A DNA stretch of 64,000 bases from an uncultured Azospirillum sp. (GTDB lineage Bacteria; Pseudomonadota; Alphaproteobacteria; Azospirillales; Azospirillaceae): contig NZ_CAMLJP010000004.1 of NCBI RefSeq assembly GCF_946480385.1, positions 53,174 to 117,173 of the forward strand, written 5' to 3'. This document shows, one piece after another, positions 11,904 through 20,415 of this stretch; position 1 is the first letter of the stretch; every line of letters begins with the position of its first letter. The position numbers were made by a program, and so were the translations under genes. The notes beneath the pieces were generated by a model. That model saw only the letters and a program-made list of their open reading frames with translations. It was not told where the DNA came from and ran no database searches.

Positions 11904-13526
11904 TCACTGGGGCTCGATGTCTACGCCGGAGAAATCCTGATTGAAGATGTTGTTGGTGTAGTTCTTCACCTCCTTGCGATGGGCGACGGCAATGATGGAA
12001 TTCGCGATGGGAAACCACGGGGCTTCCTCATGAAAGATTCGCTGCGCTTCCTTGTAATAGGCGGTGCGGCGGTCGACGTCGGTGGTGACCTTGGCCTTCG
12101 TGATCCTGTCTTCGAAATCCGGATTGCACCATCTTGCGAGGTTGGCGCCCCCCGGACGGACGGCACCGCAGCTCAGCAGGAAATAGAGGAAATTGTCCGG
12201 ATCGCCGTTGTCGCCGGTCCAGCCGTAAATCACCATGTCGGGATCGCCCTGCGTGACCTGACGGCGATAGTTGCTCCAGCTGTCCGTATACAAAGTGACC
12301 TTGATCCCGACGCGCTCCAGATTCTCGCGGATCATCTCGGCGGCGCGCTTGCCGTTGGGCAGATAGGGGCGGGTGACCGGCGTGTACCAGAGATCGAGCG
12401 AGAAGCCTTCGGGATATCCCGCCTCGGCCAGCAGGCGGCGGGCCGCCGCCGGGTCGAACGGATAGTCCTCGATGCCGTCGTCGTAAGACCACATGCCGGG
12501 CGGGATCGGGTTCTTCGCCGGGGTCCCGCCATTCTGATAGACCGCATCGACCAGGGTGCGCTTGTCGATCGCCATGGTGATGGCGCGCCTAACCCGCACA
12601 TCGTTCAGCGGCGGCTTGCTGGTGTTGAACGCCATATAGGCGACGTTGCGGCCGTCCTGCTGCTCGATCACGAGATTCGGATCTTTTTCTATCGCGCCCA
12701 GCTCGGCCGGGTTGGGGAAGATCATCACATGGCATTCGCCGGACCGCAGCTTGTTCAGGCGCACCGCGATGTTCGGCGTGATCGAATAGATCAGGTTGTC
12801 CAGCGGCTGGCGTCCCCGCCAATAGCCGTCGAAGGCCTTGTAACGGATCGCCACATCCTTGTGGTAGGACACCAGCCGGAACGGCCCCGTGCCGATCGGC
12901 CTCTCGTCGAACAGATCCTGCTTTCCAGCCTTCATCAGGACATCGGCGTATTCGGCGGACTGGATCGACAGGAACGGCATGGCCAGATCGGCCAGGAAGG
13001 GAGCCTCCGAATGGGTCAGTGTGATGCGGACCGTGTGGTCGTCCAGCTTCTCCACCGATTTCAGCAGATCCGGCAGCCCCATGCCTCTGAAATACTCGTA
13101 ATTCGCCGTTCCGACGGTGTGATAGGGATGGTCTGGTCGCCATTGACGGTTGATGGTGAACAGCACGTCATCGGCATTGAGCGGCCGGCTCGGCGTGAAC
13201 AGCTCGTTGGAATGGAAAGCGACATTCCGGCGCAGATGGAATTCGTAGACCAGCCCGTCGTCCGAAATCCTGTAGGATTCGGCCAGACCGGAATTCATGA
13301 TCTGCCCTGCCGGACCGAATTCGACCAGATTGTTGAACAGCGGCGTCGTAGCGTTCACGGTCGTGCCCGAGGTCGACACCTGCGCATTGAAGCCCTGCGG
13401 GTTTCCTTCCGTGCAGTAGACCAGCGACTTGTCGGCCAGCGCGGGACCCGACAGCCCGGCAAGCCCGATCAGAACAGCAGCCCCCCTCGCAAGACTTCGC
13501 ATCCACGTCTTCAGCGGCAAAGGCAT
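11904..13526 (-). CDS. Family 5 (dipeptide/oligopeptide-type) extracellular solute-binding protein
   Basis: This 540-residue periplasmic binding protein has a signal peptide at residues 1-31 (LAGLSGPALA). Family 5 hallmarks include the early KSLVYCTEGNPQGFNAQ, RPIGTGPFRLVSY, VRRAITMAIDKRTLVDAVY and GWTGDNGDPDNF, close to DppA-type dipeptide and haem binders. No permease or ATPase gene is nearby: the gene begins directly at the stop of the histidine kinase (13526/13527) and is followed by a diguanylate cyclase. It therefore probably serves as the ligand sensor of the kinase, as TorT does for TorS, rather than as a transporter part. That role is inferred from context. Confidence 0.85.
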   Translation of the reverse strand: MPLPLKTWMRSLARGAAVLIGLAGLSGPALADKSLVYCTEGNPQGFNAQVSTSGTTVNATTPLFNNLVEFGPAGQIMNSGLAESYRISDDGLVYEFHLRRNVAFHSNELFTPSRPLNADDVLFTINRQWRPDHPYHTVGTANYEYFRGMGLPDLLKSVEKLDDHTVRITLTHSEAPFLADLAMPFLSIQSAEYADVLMKAGKQDLFDERPIGTGPFRLVSYHKDVAIRYKAFDGYWRGRQPLDNLIYSITPNIAVRLNKLRSGECHVMIFPNPAELGAIEKDPNLVIEQQDGRNVAYMAFNTSKPPLNDVRVRRAITMAIDKRTLVDAVYQNGGTPAKNPIPPGMWSYDDGIEDYPFDPAAARRLLAEAGYPEGFSLDLWYTPVTRPYLPNGKRAAEMIRENLERVGIKVTLYTDSWSNYRRQVTQGDPDMVIYGWTGDNGDPDNFLYFLLSCGAVRPGGANLARWCNPDFEDRITKAKVTTDVDRRTAYYKEAQRIFHEEAPWFPIANSIIAVAHRKEVKNYTNNIFNQDFSGVDIEPQ

Positions 13527-16217
13527 TCACTGCTCCTGCGGGGATGGTATTGCGGGCGCCAACGGTATGTTATCAGTAGCAAATCGCCGTGGAAAGCGAA
13601 TGGTGAAGCGCACGCCGCTGCCGGGAGGACTGTCGACGGCAATCCTGCCACCCAAACGGTTCACCACGAGGTTGTACACAATGTGGAGCCCGAGACCGGT
13701 GCTTCCGCTTCCGCGTCTGGTGGTAAAAAATGGATCGAACACCCGTGGCAGATCGGGCTGGGCAATCCCCCGGCCGTCGTCGGTGTAGACCAGATCCACC
13801 ATGTCCGGTTCCGGTGCATCGACCCGGATCAGCAGACGGCCCTGCTGCCCCTCCCGGTAGGCGTGGGTGATGGAGTTCATTACGAGGTTGGTCAGGATCT
13901 GCGCCAGAACGCCGGGATAGCCGTCGATCTCGATGTCTTCGGGGCATTCCACCCGCAGGCTGTGACCCGCCCGGCGCCAGGACGGGCTGAGGCTGGTCGC
14001 CAGATCCTCCAGATAAGGCTTCAGCAGGAATTGCCGCTCTTCGCCGCTGGTCTGATCGGCCGCCACCTGCTTGAAGCTCTGCACCAGTTCGCCGGCCTGC
14101 CGCAGGTTCAGCACCATCAGCCGGGCCAGCTCTTCCGATGTCTCCTGGAATTCGGCGAACTCGCTTCGGCGCAGATTTCCCGCGCCGGCCAGTTGCCCGA
14201 TCTCCGTCAGACGGTCCTGGAGATGGGTCGCCCCCATCAGGGCATTGCCGAGCGGCGTGTTGATCTCGTGCGCCACCCCCGCGACCAACCCGCCCAGCGA
14301 CGCCATCTTCTCCGCCTGGATCAGGTCGGCCTGGGTCCGGCGCAGTTCCTCCAGGGCGCGGTCGGCGCGGTCCTTCGCATGGCGGGCCGCCTGTTCGCGC
14401 AGGCCGATCTCGCGGATGAAGAAGGCGGCGGCGCGCGCCATGGCGCCGAATTCGTCCTGGCGGCGGGTGCCGTCGATCGGACCGGCCAGCGGGTCCTCGG
14501 CCAGCCGGGTCATCTGCCGCTGCAGGCGCAGAACCGGCCGGCTGATCGACCGCGCCACCACCGCCGCGGCACCGGCGGCCAGCAGCAGGCCGATGGTCGC
14601 ACCGATGACCAGGATGCGGCTCAGCAGCTCGCCGATGCGCGCGGCTTCCTCGCGGAAGGTTTCGTCCAGTTGCCGGGCGGTCTCGACCAGGGCGCCGGCG
14701 TCGCGGTCCATGGCGATCAGCAGCTGGTTCAGGTGGCGCAACCCGTCCGCCGTTCGGCGCAGGCTGTCACGCCAGTTTCGGATGGCCGCCAGCACCTCGT
14801 CCTGCAGCAGCGGCGACATGGGAAGCTCGCGCACCGTCGCCAGCAGGGTGCCGGCATCGGCGACGATGCGGTCGGCCTCCTCCGCGTCGCGCACGGCCAC
14901 CGCGTCGGCCGCCCGCCGGCCGAGGCGCAGGGCGACGACGGCGACGTTCTGCGTCTCCTGCTCGGTGTCGTTGGCCTGGATGGCATAGGCGATCAGTTGG
15001 ACAACCTCGTCCTGGATCGCGGTGTAGCCGGTGGACTTCACCATCAGGATCCGGGCGGTCAGCGCCTCGATGGCAGCCGCCGCCTCCGCGCCGGCACGCT
15101 GGGCCGACTCCAGTGCCCGCTGGGCCTCGGCGGTGCGGGCCTGCGCCCGATACAACCCGTCGAGCGCCGGGCGCAGCGTCGGCAGCAGAGAGGACAGGTA
15201 GGTCACGTCGGGCTGACGGCCGAGCGTCCCGGTCAGGACCAGCGCCCGCACCACCGGCAGCGTGCGGAGAACCTGTTCTCCCAACATCCGCTCGCCCAAA
15301 CTGGCAGGATGTCCGGCATCAACTCCGTCATCCAAGCCTCCCGCCGCCGCCTGTGCCGCCGCCTCGAACCGGCTCAGCGCTGCGTCGCGCTCGGCATCGG
15401 CTGCACGCAGGTCCGCGACGGCGCCCTGCAGGCCGGCGACCGTGGCCGCATAGCGGGCAGCGGCCTGCTTCGCCGGATAGCGGTCGACCAGCGGATCCGT
15501 CCGCCCCAGCACCGCCTGCAGCCGTTCGGCGGTCGCGGTCAGCCGGTCGGTGGCAATGCGGAAATCGCCGGCCGTCAGGGGCTGTCCACTGCCATGCAGG
15601 CCACTGCCGAAGCCGAGCGCCGCGACATGCTGAGCCTCGGCGCGCTGGAGGTCCAGCATCGCCTCGCGCAGTTCGTGGGCGTCGTCGACCACCTCGCGGC
15701 TGTCGCGCAGGCGCTTGTCGGCTTCGGTCAGCGATCCCAGGGAGTCGACATTGGCGGCATGCTGCCGTTCGCGGGCACGGTCGGTCAATGCCATCAGGGT
15801 GGCGGAGTGGAGCCCCATGTCGGCCACGGCGGCATCGTTCGCCGCGGTCACCTGGATGAAGCTGCGCATCTGGTCGACATAGCGCGCCAGCACACCCGTT
15901 GCGCGCTCCACCTCCGACCGGTGGGTCCTGGCCGATCCGGCCTCGTCCAACTGCCGCAGTTCCGACGCCGCGGATCGCGACAGCGTTTCGAAACGGTCGG
16001 CACGGCCGGCGCGGTCGGCCGGCGCCACCTGGAGATAGTCGATGCGGGCCGCCGTCGCCGCCAAAACATCGCGATAGACGGAGCCGGCGAGCACCGCCGA
16101 TTCATAGACCCGTTCGCTGCGGGCCAGCAGCAGCCCGCCGGCGACCGCGATCACCGCGGCGACCGCCACCGGCACGCCGCCGACCATGGCGATGCGCGAC
16201 CGAATCCTCATTCGCAC
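13527..16217 (-). CDS. Membrane histidine kinase with long periplasmic sensor region
   Basis: This 896-residue inner-membrane sensor kinase has TM1 at about 12-32, a long, mostly helical periplasmic region of some 500 residues, TM2 at about 535-558, a HAMP domain (VVARSISRPVLRLQRQMTRL), a coiled coil, and a dimerisation domain with the phospho-accepting His650 in GVAHEINTPLGNAL. The ATPase domain has the N-box NLVMNSITHAY, G1 DDGRGIA, F-box FDPFFTTRR and G2 GSTGLGLHIVYNL, so all catalytic parts are intact. It has no receiver domain. It heads an operon with the abutting solute-binding protein and a REC-containing diguanylate cyclase, which suggests ligand-binding protein to kinase to c-di-GMP output. 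Confidence 0.88.
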   Translation of the reverse strand: MRMRIRSRIAMVGGVPVAVAAVIAVAGGLLLARSERVYESAVLAGSVYRDVLAATAARIDYLQVAPADRAGRADRFETLSRSAASELRQLDEAGSARTHRSEVERATGVLARYVDQMRSFIQVTAANDAAVADMGLHSATLMALTDRARERQHAANVDSLGSLTEADKRLRDSREVVDDAHELREAMLDLQRAEAQHVAALGFGSGLHGSGQPLTAGDFRIATDRLTATAERLQAVLGRTDPLVDRYPAKQAAARYAATVAGLQGAVADLRAADAERDAALSRFEAAAQAAAGGLDDGVDAGHPASLGERMLGEQVLRTLPVVRALVLTGTLGRQPDVTYLSSLLPTLRPALDGLYRAQARTAEAQRALESAQRAGAEAAAAIEALTARILMVKSTGYTAIQDEVVQLIAYAIQANDTEQETQNVAVVALRLGRRAADAVAVRDAEEADRIVADAGTLLATVRELPMSPLLQDEVLAAIRNWRDSLRRTADGLRHLNQLLIAMDRDAGALVETARQLDETFREEAARIGELLSRILVIGATIGLLLAAGAAAVVARSISRPVLRLQRQMTRLAEDPLAGPIDGTRRQDEFGAMARAAAFFIREIGLREQAARHAKDRADRALEELRRTQADLIQAEKMASLGGLVAGVAHEINTPLGNALMGATHLQDRLTEIGQLAGAGNLRRSEFAEFQETSEELARLMVLNLRQAGELVQSFKQVAADQTSGEERQFLLKPYLEDLATSLSPSWRRAGHSLRVECPEDIEIDGYPGVLAQILTNLVMNSITHAYREGQQGRLLIRVDAPEPDMVDLVYTDDGRGIAQPDLPRVFDPFFTTRRGSGSTGLGLHIVYNLVVNRLGGRIAVDSPPGSGVRFTIRFPRRFATDNIPLAPAIPSPQEQ

Positions 16218-16378
16218 CCCGCAGCGTCATCACGCGCGCAGGTTGCCCGGACAGGCCGCCGGGACAGGGGCAGGGATCGGGCAAAGGGTGATGGGCGAGC
16301 CGCCACGAACGCTCCGCATTCAGGACCTAATGGGCCTTAGCAGAGCAATGTTCGGGGGCAAAGGGATAATGCTTCAAG

Positions 16379-16422
16379 AGAAAAAGGAGCAGAGCGGACG
16401 GGGCGTCGGGTCGCCCCGTCCG
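16379..16422 (-). terminator. Rho-independent terminator after choX
   Basis: Read on the minus strand after the choX stop, arms CGGACGGGGCG and CGCCCCGTCCG pair perfectly over 11 bases around a 6-base loop. A pyrimidine-rich tail containing CTTTTTCT follows within a few bases. This separates choX from the histidine kinase gene downstream on the same strand. Confidence 0.75.
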
Positions 16423-16445
16423 GCACCGCCCTGCCCGCCGTCGGA

Positions 16446-17420
16446 TCAGGACTTGCCGGCCACGCCCAGCTTGGCCTGCACGGCCGCCAGCCCGTCCTTG
16501 CCGTCGAGGGTGGTGACGCCGTCGAGCCAGCTCTTCATCACGTCGGGGTTCTTCTTCAACCAGGCCTTGGCGGCGGCCTCCGGCTTCTTGTTGGCGTTCA
16601 TGATGTCGCCCATCACGGCGTTTTCCATGTCCAGCGTGAAGGACAGGTTGGACAGCAGCTTGCCAACGTTCGGGCATTCGGCAGCGTAGCCCTTGCGGAC
16701 GTTGGTGCTGACGGTGGCGCCGCCGAAGTTCGGACCGAACCAGTCGTCGCCGCCCTCCAGATAGGTCAGCTCGAAGCTCTTGTTCATCGGGTGCGGTTCC
16801 CAGCCCAGGAAGACCACCCAGCCCTTGTTGCGGGTCGCGCGCTTCACCTCGGCCAGCATGCCGGCCTCGCTGGATTCCACCAGCTTGAAGTCCTTCAGGC
16901 CGAAAGCGTCGGCCTTCAGCATCTTGTCGATGATGAGGTTGCCGTCGTTGCCGGCCTCGATGCCATAGATCTTGCCGCCCAGCTTGTCCTTGAACTTCGC
17001 GATGTCGGCGAAGCTCTTCAGTCCGGCCTCGGCGGCGTATTTCGGCACGGCGAGCGTGTATTTGGCGCCTTCCAGATTGACGCGCGTCACCTCGACCGAG
17101 CCGTCCTCCAGCACCGGCTTGATGAAGGGCTCCATCGTCGGCATCCAGTTGCCGAGGAAGACGTCCAGCGACTTGGTCTTCAGCCCGGTGTAGACCAGCG
17201 GCACCGACGATATCGTGGTGGTCGGCTTGTAGCCCAGCGCGTCCAACGTGACGGAGGCGAGCGCCGTCGTCGCCGCGATGTCGGTCCAGCCGACGTCGCC
17301 GAAGCGCACCGTCTTGCAGGCGGCCGGATCGGCGGCCAGCGCCCCGCCGGCGCCCAGCGCCATCACCGCCGCGATGCCCACCCCGGCGATCCATTTGGCC
17401 GGCGCCTTCCATCCGTTCAT
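16446..17420 (-). CDS. choX: Choline ABC transporter substrate-binding protein
   Basis: This 324-residue periplasmic protein delivers choline to the ChoWV importer. It has a signal peptide (ALGAGGALAA, cleaved near residue 30) and OpuAC-type sequence: VRFGDVGWTDIAATTALAS, LDVFLGNWMPTMEPF, GIEAGNDGNL and VVFLGWEPHPMN, the last carrying the aromatic residues of the quaternary-amine cage. The length matches rhizobial ChoX. It is divergent from betI and is separated from choW and choV by that gene, so it has its own promoter within 17421-17572. Choline rather than glycine betaine is inferred from closeness to ChoX-type sequences and from betI. Confidence 0.87.
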   Translation of the reverse strand: MNGWKAPAKWIAGVGIAAVMALGAGGALAADPAACKTVRFGDVGWTDIAATTALASVTLDALGYKPTTTISSVPLVYTGLKTKSLDVFLGNWMPTMEPFIKPVLEDGSVEVTRVNLEGAKYTLAVPKYAAEAGLKSFADIAKFKDKLGGKIYGIEAGNDGNLIIDKMLKADAFGLKDFKLVESSEAGMLAEVKRATRNKGWVVFLGWEPHPMNKSFELTYLEGGDDWFGPNFGGATVSTNVRKGYAAECPNVGKLLSNLSFTLDMENAVMGDIMNANKKPEAAAKAWLKKNPDVMKSWLDGVTTLDGKDGLAAVQAKLGVAGKS

Positions 17421-17572
17421 ATGCTCAACTCCTCATTCTTGTCGTTGCAGTCCATGGAAATTGCCGTTTTCGTCATCGACGGAGCGGCGAAAATGGCGCA
17501 TTTGTTGCGGCGCAAGCCAAGGTCCCGGTTGCGGACGGCCTTGGCGGACCAGGACAGGAGACCGCCAGCCCC

Positions 17573-18148
17573 ATGCCCAAAGTCGGAATGGAACCGATCC
17601 GCCGCCGCCAGTTGATCGACGCGACCATCAGCTCGATGGGCAAGCACGGCCTGGCCGACACCACGGTGCAGACGATCAGCCGCGGGGCCGGCGTGTCGCC
17701 CGGCATCATCCATCATTATTTCGGCGGCAAGGACGAGTTGCTGGCCGCCACCATGCGCAGCATGCTGCAACAGCTGCGCGACGACGCGACCCAGCGGCTG
17801 GCGGCGGCCGAGTCGCCGCGCGCCCGGCTGGAGGCGATCGTCGACTGCAACTTCGCCCCCGACCAGTTCGAACCGCGGGTGGTCGCGGCGTGGCTGGGCT
17901 TCTGGGCACAGGCGCCGCATAATCCGGCGCTGAGCCGGCTGCAGCGGATCAACGCCCGCCGGCTGCATTCCAACCTGCTGCACGCCCTGCGCCCGCTGCT
18001 GCCGGCGGAGCGGGCCGAGCGGGTGGCGGTCGGGCTGGCCGCGATGATCGACGGGCTGTGGCTGCGCTTCGCCCTGACCGGCGCCATCGACGGCAGCGCC
18101 GCGCGCGCGGTGGCGCTGGGCTACCTCGACTCCGAACTGAACGCCTGA
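17573..18148 (+). CDS. betI: TetR-family choline-responsive repressor BetI
   Basis: This 191-residue DNA-binding repressor has an N-terminal helix-turn-helix (LADTTVQTISRGAGVSPGII followed by HHYFGGKDELL) and a ligand domain with CNFAPDQFEPRVVAAWLGFW, which are characteristic of BetI. BetI represses choline uptake and glycine-betaine synthesis genes until choline binds. Here it lies inside the transporter locus, divergent from choX and convergent with choW (17 bases between stops). No bet dehydrogenase or oxidase genes are in the window. A matching operator-like palindrome precedes choV. Confidence 0.88.
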   Translation: MPKVGMEPIRRRQLIDATISSMGKHGLADTTVQTISRGAGVSPGIIHHYFGGKDELLAATMRSMLQQLRDDATQRLAAAESPRARLEAIVDCNFAPDQFEPRVVAAWLGFWAQAPHNPALSRLQRINARRLHSNLLHALRPLLPAERAERVAVGLAAMIDGLWLRFALTGAIDGSAARAVALGYLDSELNA

Positions 18149-18165
18149 CCTCACCGCCGCCGACC

Positions 18166-19077
18166 TCACCGCCGCCACCAGCGCCGCTTGGCCCGTCCGG
18201 CGGCGGCCGGGCGGCCGAAACCCCGGCCGAAACTCTGGGTGATGCGGTCGAGCACGACGGCCAGGAACACCACGCTCAGCCCGCTCTGCACACCAAGCCC
18301 GATGTCCAGGCGCTGGATGCCCTGCAGCACCACATTGCCCAGGCCGCCGGCGCCGATCATCGAGGCGACGACGATCATCGACAGCGCCATCATCATGGTC
18401 TGGTTCACCCCGGCCATGATCGACGGCAGGGCGTTGGGAAGCTGTATCTTGAACAAAAGCTGGTGTTGGCGGCAGCCGAAGGCGCGGCCCGCCTCCACCA
18501 GCTCCACCGGAACCTGCCGGATGCCGAGCGCGGTCAGCCGCACCGCCGGCGGCATGGCGAAGACCACGGTGGCGATGATGCCCGGCACCCGCCCCAGCCC
18601 GAAGAACAGCACCGCCGGGATCAGATAGACGAAGGCCGGCATCGTCTGCATCAGGTCGAGCAGGGTCTTGCCCAGCCCGTCGGCGAGCTTGCTGCGCGCC
18701 ATCCAGATGCCCAGCGGCACCCCGCCGATCAGGCTGAGCGCGGTGGAGGCCAGCACCAGCCCGAGGGTGGAGACCGTCGGTTCCCACAGCCCCATCACGA
18801 AGATGCCGCCCAGCGCCAGCAGGGTGAACAGGGCGAAGCCACGCCCGACCCGCCACAGGGCGATGGCCGCCAGCACCAGCGCCAGCAGCCAGGGCGGCAC
18901 CCCCAGCAGCAGCCCGTCCAGCGTCTCGCCCAGCCCGTCGACCGCCGCGGCGATGACGCTCAGCGCCGGCTGCCCATGGTCGAGGATCGTGTTCACCAGC
19001 CATTCGGAGCCGCGGGCGATGCCGCCGCCGATGGTCTCGCTCAGCCATTCGATGTCGATCACCGGGGCGTCAGCCAT
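18166..19077 (-). CDS. choW: Choline ABC transporter permease
   Basis: This 303-residue inner-membrane permease is of the ProW/OpuAB type, with about six or seven hydrophobic helices in the second two thirds and the EAA loop around VELVEAGRAFGCRQHQLLFK. The N-terminal part (residues 1-70, starting MADAPVIDIEW) is amphipathic and precedes the first membrane segment, as in ChoW. The start at 19077 overlaps the stop of choV by 8 bases, giving tight coupling; the frame continues 10 codons upstream into choV. The gene belongs to the choVW transcription unit read from about 20.3 kb. Confidence 0.87.
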   Translation of the reverse strand: MADAPVIDIEWLSETIGGGIARGSEWLVNTILDHGQPALSVIAAAVDGLGETLDGLLLGVPPWLLALVLAAIALWRVGRGFALFTLLALGGIFVMGLWEPTVSTLGLVLASTALSLIGGVPLGIWMARSKLADGLGKTLLDLMQTMPAFVYLIPAVLFFGLGRVPGIIATVVFAMPPAVRLTALGIRQVPVELVEAGRAFGCRQHQLLFKIQLPNALPSIMAGVNQTMMMALSMIVVASMIGAGGLGNVVLQGIQRLDIGLGVQSGLSVVFLAVVLDRITQSFGRGFGRPAAAGRAKRRWWRR

Positions 19078-20170
19078 GGCGCACCTCGCGGCCGGCATCC
19101 CCGCCACGGTCGAGCGCCTCCAGCAGCACCGCGCGGGAGATCACGCCGATGAGCCGGCCGTCCGCCTCGACGACCGGCAGCGGACCGGGCGCGGCGGCGG
19201 CCCGGCCGAGCAGCGCATGAATGGGCGTGTCGGCGGCCACCGGCTCAAGACCGGGCTGCGGCGGGCCGTCGTCGGGCGGCCGGGCGATGTCGCGGGCGCG
19301 CAGCACGCGCGAGGCATCGACGCCGCGGAAGAAGGCGCGGACATACTCGTCGGCCGGCGCGCGCAGGATCTCCGCCGGGGTGCCGATCTGGGCGATCCGC
19401 CCGTCCTCCATCACCGCGATGCGGTCGGCGATCCGCATCGCCTCCTCCGCATCGTGGGAAATGAAGACGATGGTGCGGGCATCCTGGCGCTGCAGCCGCA
19501 GTAGCTCGTCCTGCATGTCGCTGCGGATCAGCGGATCGAGCGCCGAGAAGGCCTCGTCCATCAGCATGATCGTCGGATTCTTGGCCAGCGCACGGGCCAG
19601 CCCCACCCGCTGCTGCATGCCGCCCGACAGCTCGTTCGGAAAGCGGTCGGCATAGTCGGCCAGCCCCACCCGCTCCAGCGCCGCCAGCGCCGCCTTGCGC
19701 CGCTCCCCCCGCTTCACCCCGGCGACCTCCAGCCCGAAGGCGGCGTTCTCCAGCGCGGTGCGATTGGGCAGCAGGGCGAAGGACTGGAACACCATGCTCA
19801 TGTCCCGCCGCAGCACCTCGACCAGTTCGGAGTAGGACAGGCCGGTCAGGTCGCGGCCGTCCAGCCGGATTTCCCCCTCCGACGGTTCGATCAGCCGGTT
19901 CAGCAGCCGGACGATGGTCGATTTGCCCGATCCCGACAGGCCCATGATGACGAAGATCTCGCCGGCCCGGATGTCGAAGCTGGCCTCGGCCACGCCGACA
20001 TTCACGTTCAGCCGCTGCAGCACCTCCGCCTTGGTCGCGCCGCTGCGCAGCATCTCCAGCGCCGGGCGCGGATCGTCGGCAAACACCTTGCGCAGGCCGC
20101 GGACTGCCAGACGCACCGGTGCAGCGCCCGTCAAAGACGAGCCGGTGGGCGTGGGCAGGATCATCGTCAT
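19070..20170 (-). CDS. choV: Choline/betaine ABC transporter ATP-binding protein
   Basis: This 366-residue ATPase powers the choline importer. The nucleotide-binding domain has Walker A GLSGSGKST, Q-loop VFQSFALLPNRTALEN, signature ELSGGMQQRVGLARAL, Walker B IMLMDEAFSALD and the switch FISHDAEEAMRIADR. The N-terminal extension ALEMLRSGATKAEVLQR is found in ProV/OpuAA proteins. A C-terminal CBS half (PLPVVEADGRLIGVISRAVL) would sense ionic strength or nucleotides, as in osmoregulated transporters. I choose the ATG at 20170 (MTMILPTPTG). An operator-like palindrome lies 150 bases upstream. Confidence 0.88.
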   Translation of the reverse strand: MTMILPTPTGSSLTGAAPVRLAVRGLRKVFADDPRPALEMLRSGATKAEVLQRLNVNVGVAEASFDIRAGEIFVIMGLSGSGKSTIVRLLNRLIEPSEGEIRLDGRDLTGLSYSELVEVLRRDMSMVFQSFALLPNRTALENAAFGLEVAGVKRGERRKAALAALERVGLADYADRFPNELSGGMQQRVGLARALAKNPTIMLMDEAFSALDPLIRSDMQDELLRLQRQDARTIVFISHDAEEAMRIADRIAVMEDGRIAQIGTPAEILRAPADEYVRAFFRGVDASRVLRARDIARPPDDGPPQPGLEPVAADTPIHALLGRAAAAPGPLPVVEADGRLIGVISRAVLLEALDRGGDAGREVRHG

Positions 20171-20323
20171 GGGCAAGGCTTCCGGAACGCAACAGACCAG
20201 GGTGAAGGCAATCGGGCCGTAGATTGCCCCGAGACGAGGGGCGCGGTCGATAGCTGCGTTCACGAAAGCTGCATTTTGACGGCACTGTTGCGCGATTGGC
20301 CGCAGACGGAAGCCGATTTTATT

Positions 20324-20343
20324 TTGATTGATCGTTCAATGAA
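20324..20343 (-). promoter_or_regulatory. BetI-type operator candidate upstream of choVW
   Basis: TTGATTGATCGTTCAATGAA is an imperfect dyad: 16 of 20 positions match their reverse complement. The half-site TTGAACG/CGTTCAA and the TTGATTGA element resemble known BetI operators of enteric and rhizobial choline genes. It lies in an AT-rich patch 154 bases before choV, and betI is 2.2 kb away. Confidence 0.6.
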
Positions 20344-20377
20344 AAATCGGGATACACATCTTCCCGGCGCAGGGGAG

Positions 20378-20404
20378 TCCCCTCTCCCCGGGGGGAGAGG
20401 GGGA
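20378..20404. terminator. GC-rich hairpin between choV promoter region and thiolase stop
   Basis: TCCCCTCTCCCC pairs with GGGGAGAGGGGGA with one bulged base. It lies 12 bases past the thiolase stop on the minus strand and would fold in its 3' end. There is no T-tract, so it may protect or pause rather than terminate. The sequence resembles half of the palindromic element near 8.9 kb. Confidence 0.5.
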
Positions 20405-20415
20405 CCCGCTCGACC

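Noticed and set aside
11979..16340. Long plus-strand open frame of 1,453 codons
   Set aside because: It runs antisense through the solute-binding protein and histidine kinase genes, whose domains are clear. High GC at third positions makes such empty antisense frames; composition is His/Arg/Gln-rich and without motifs.
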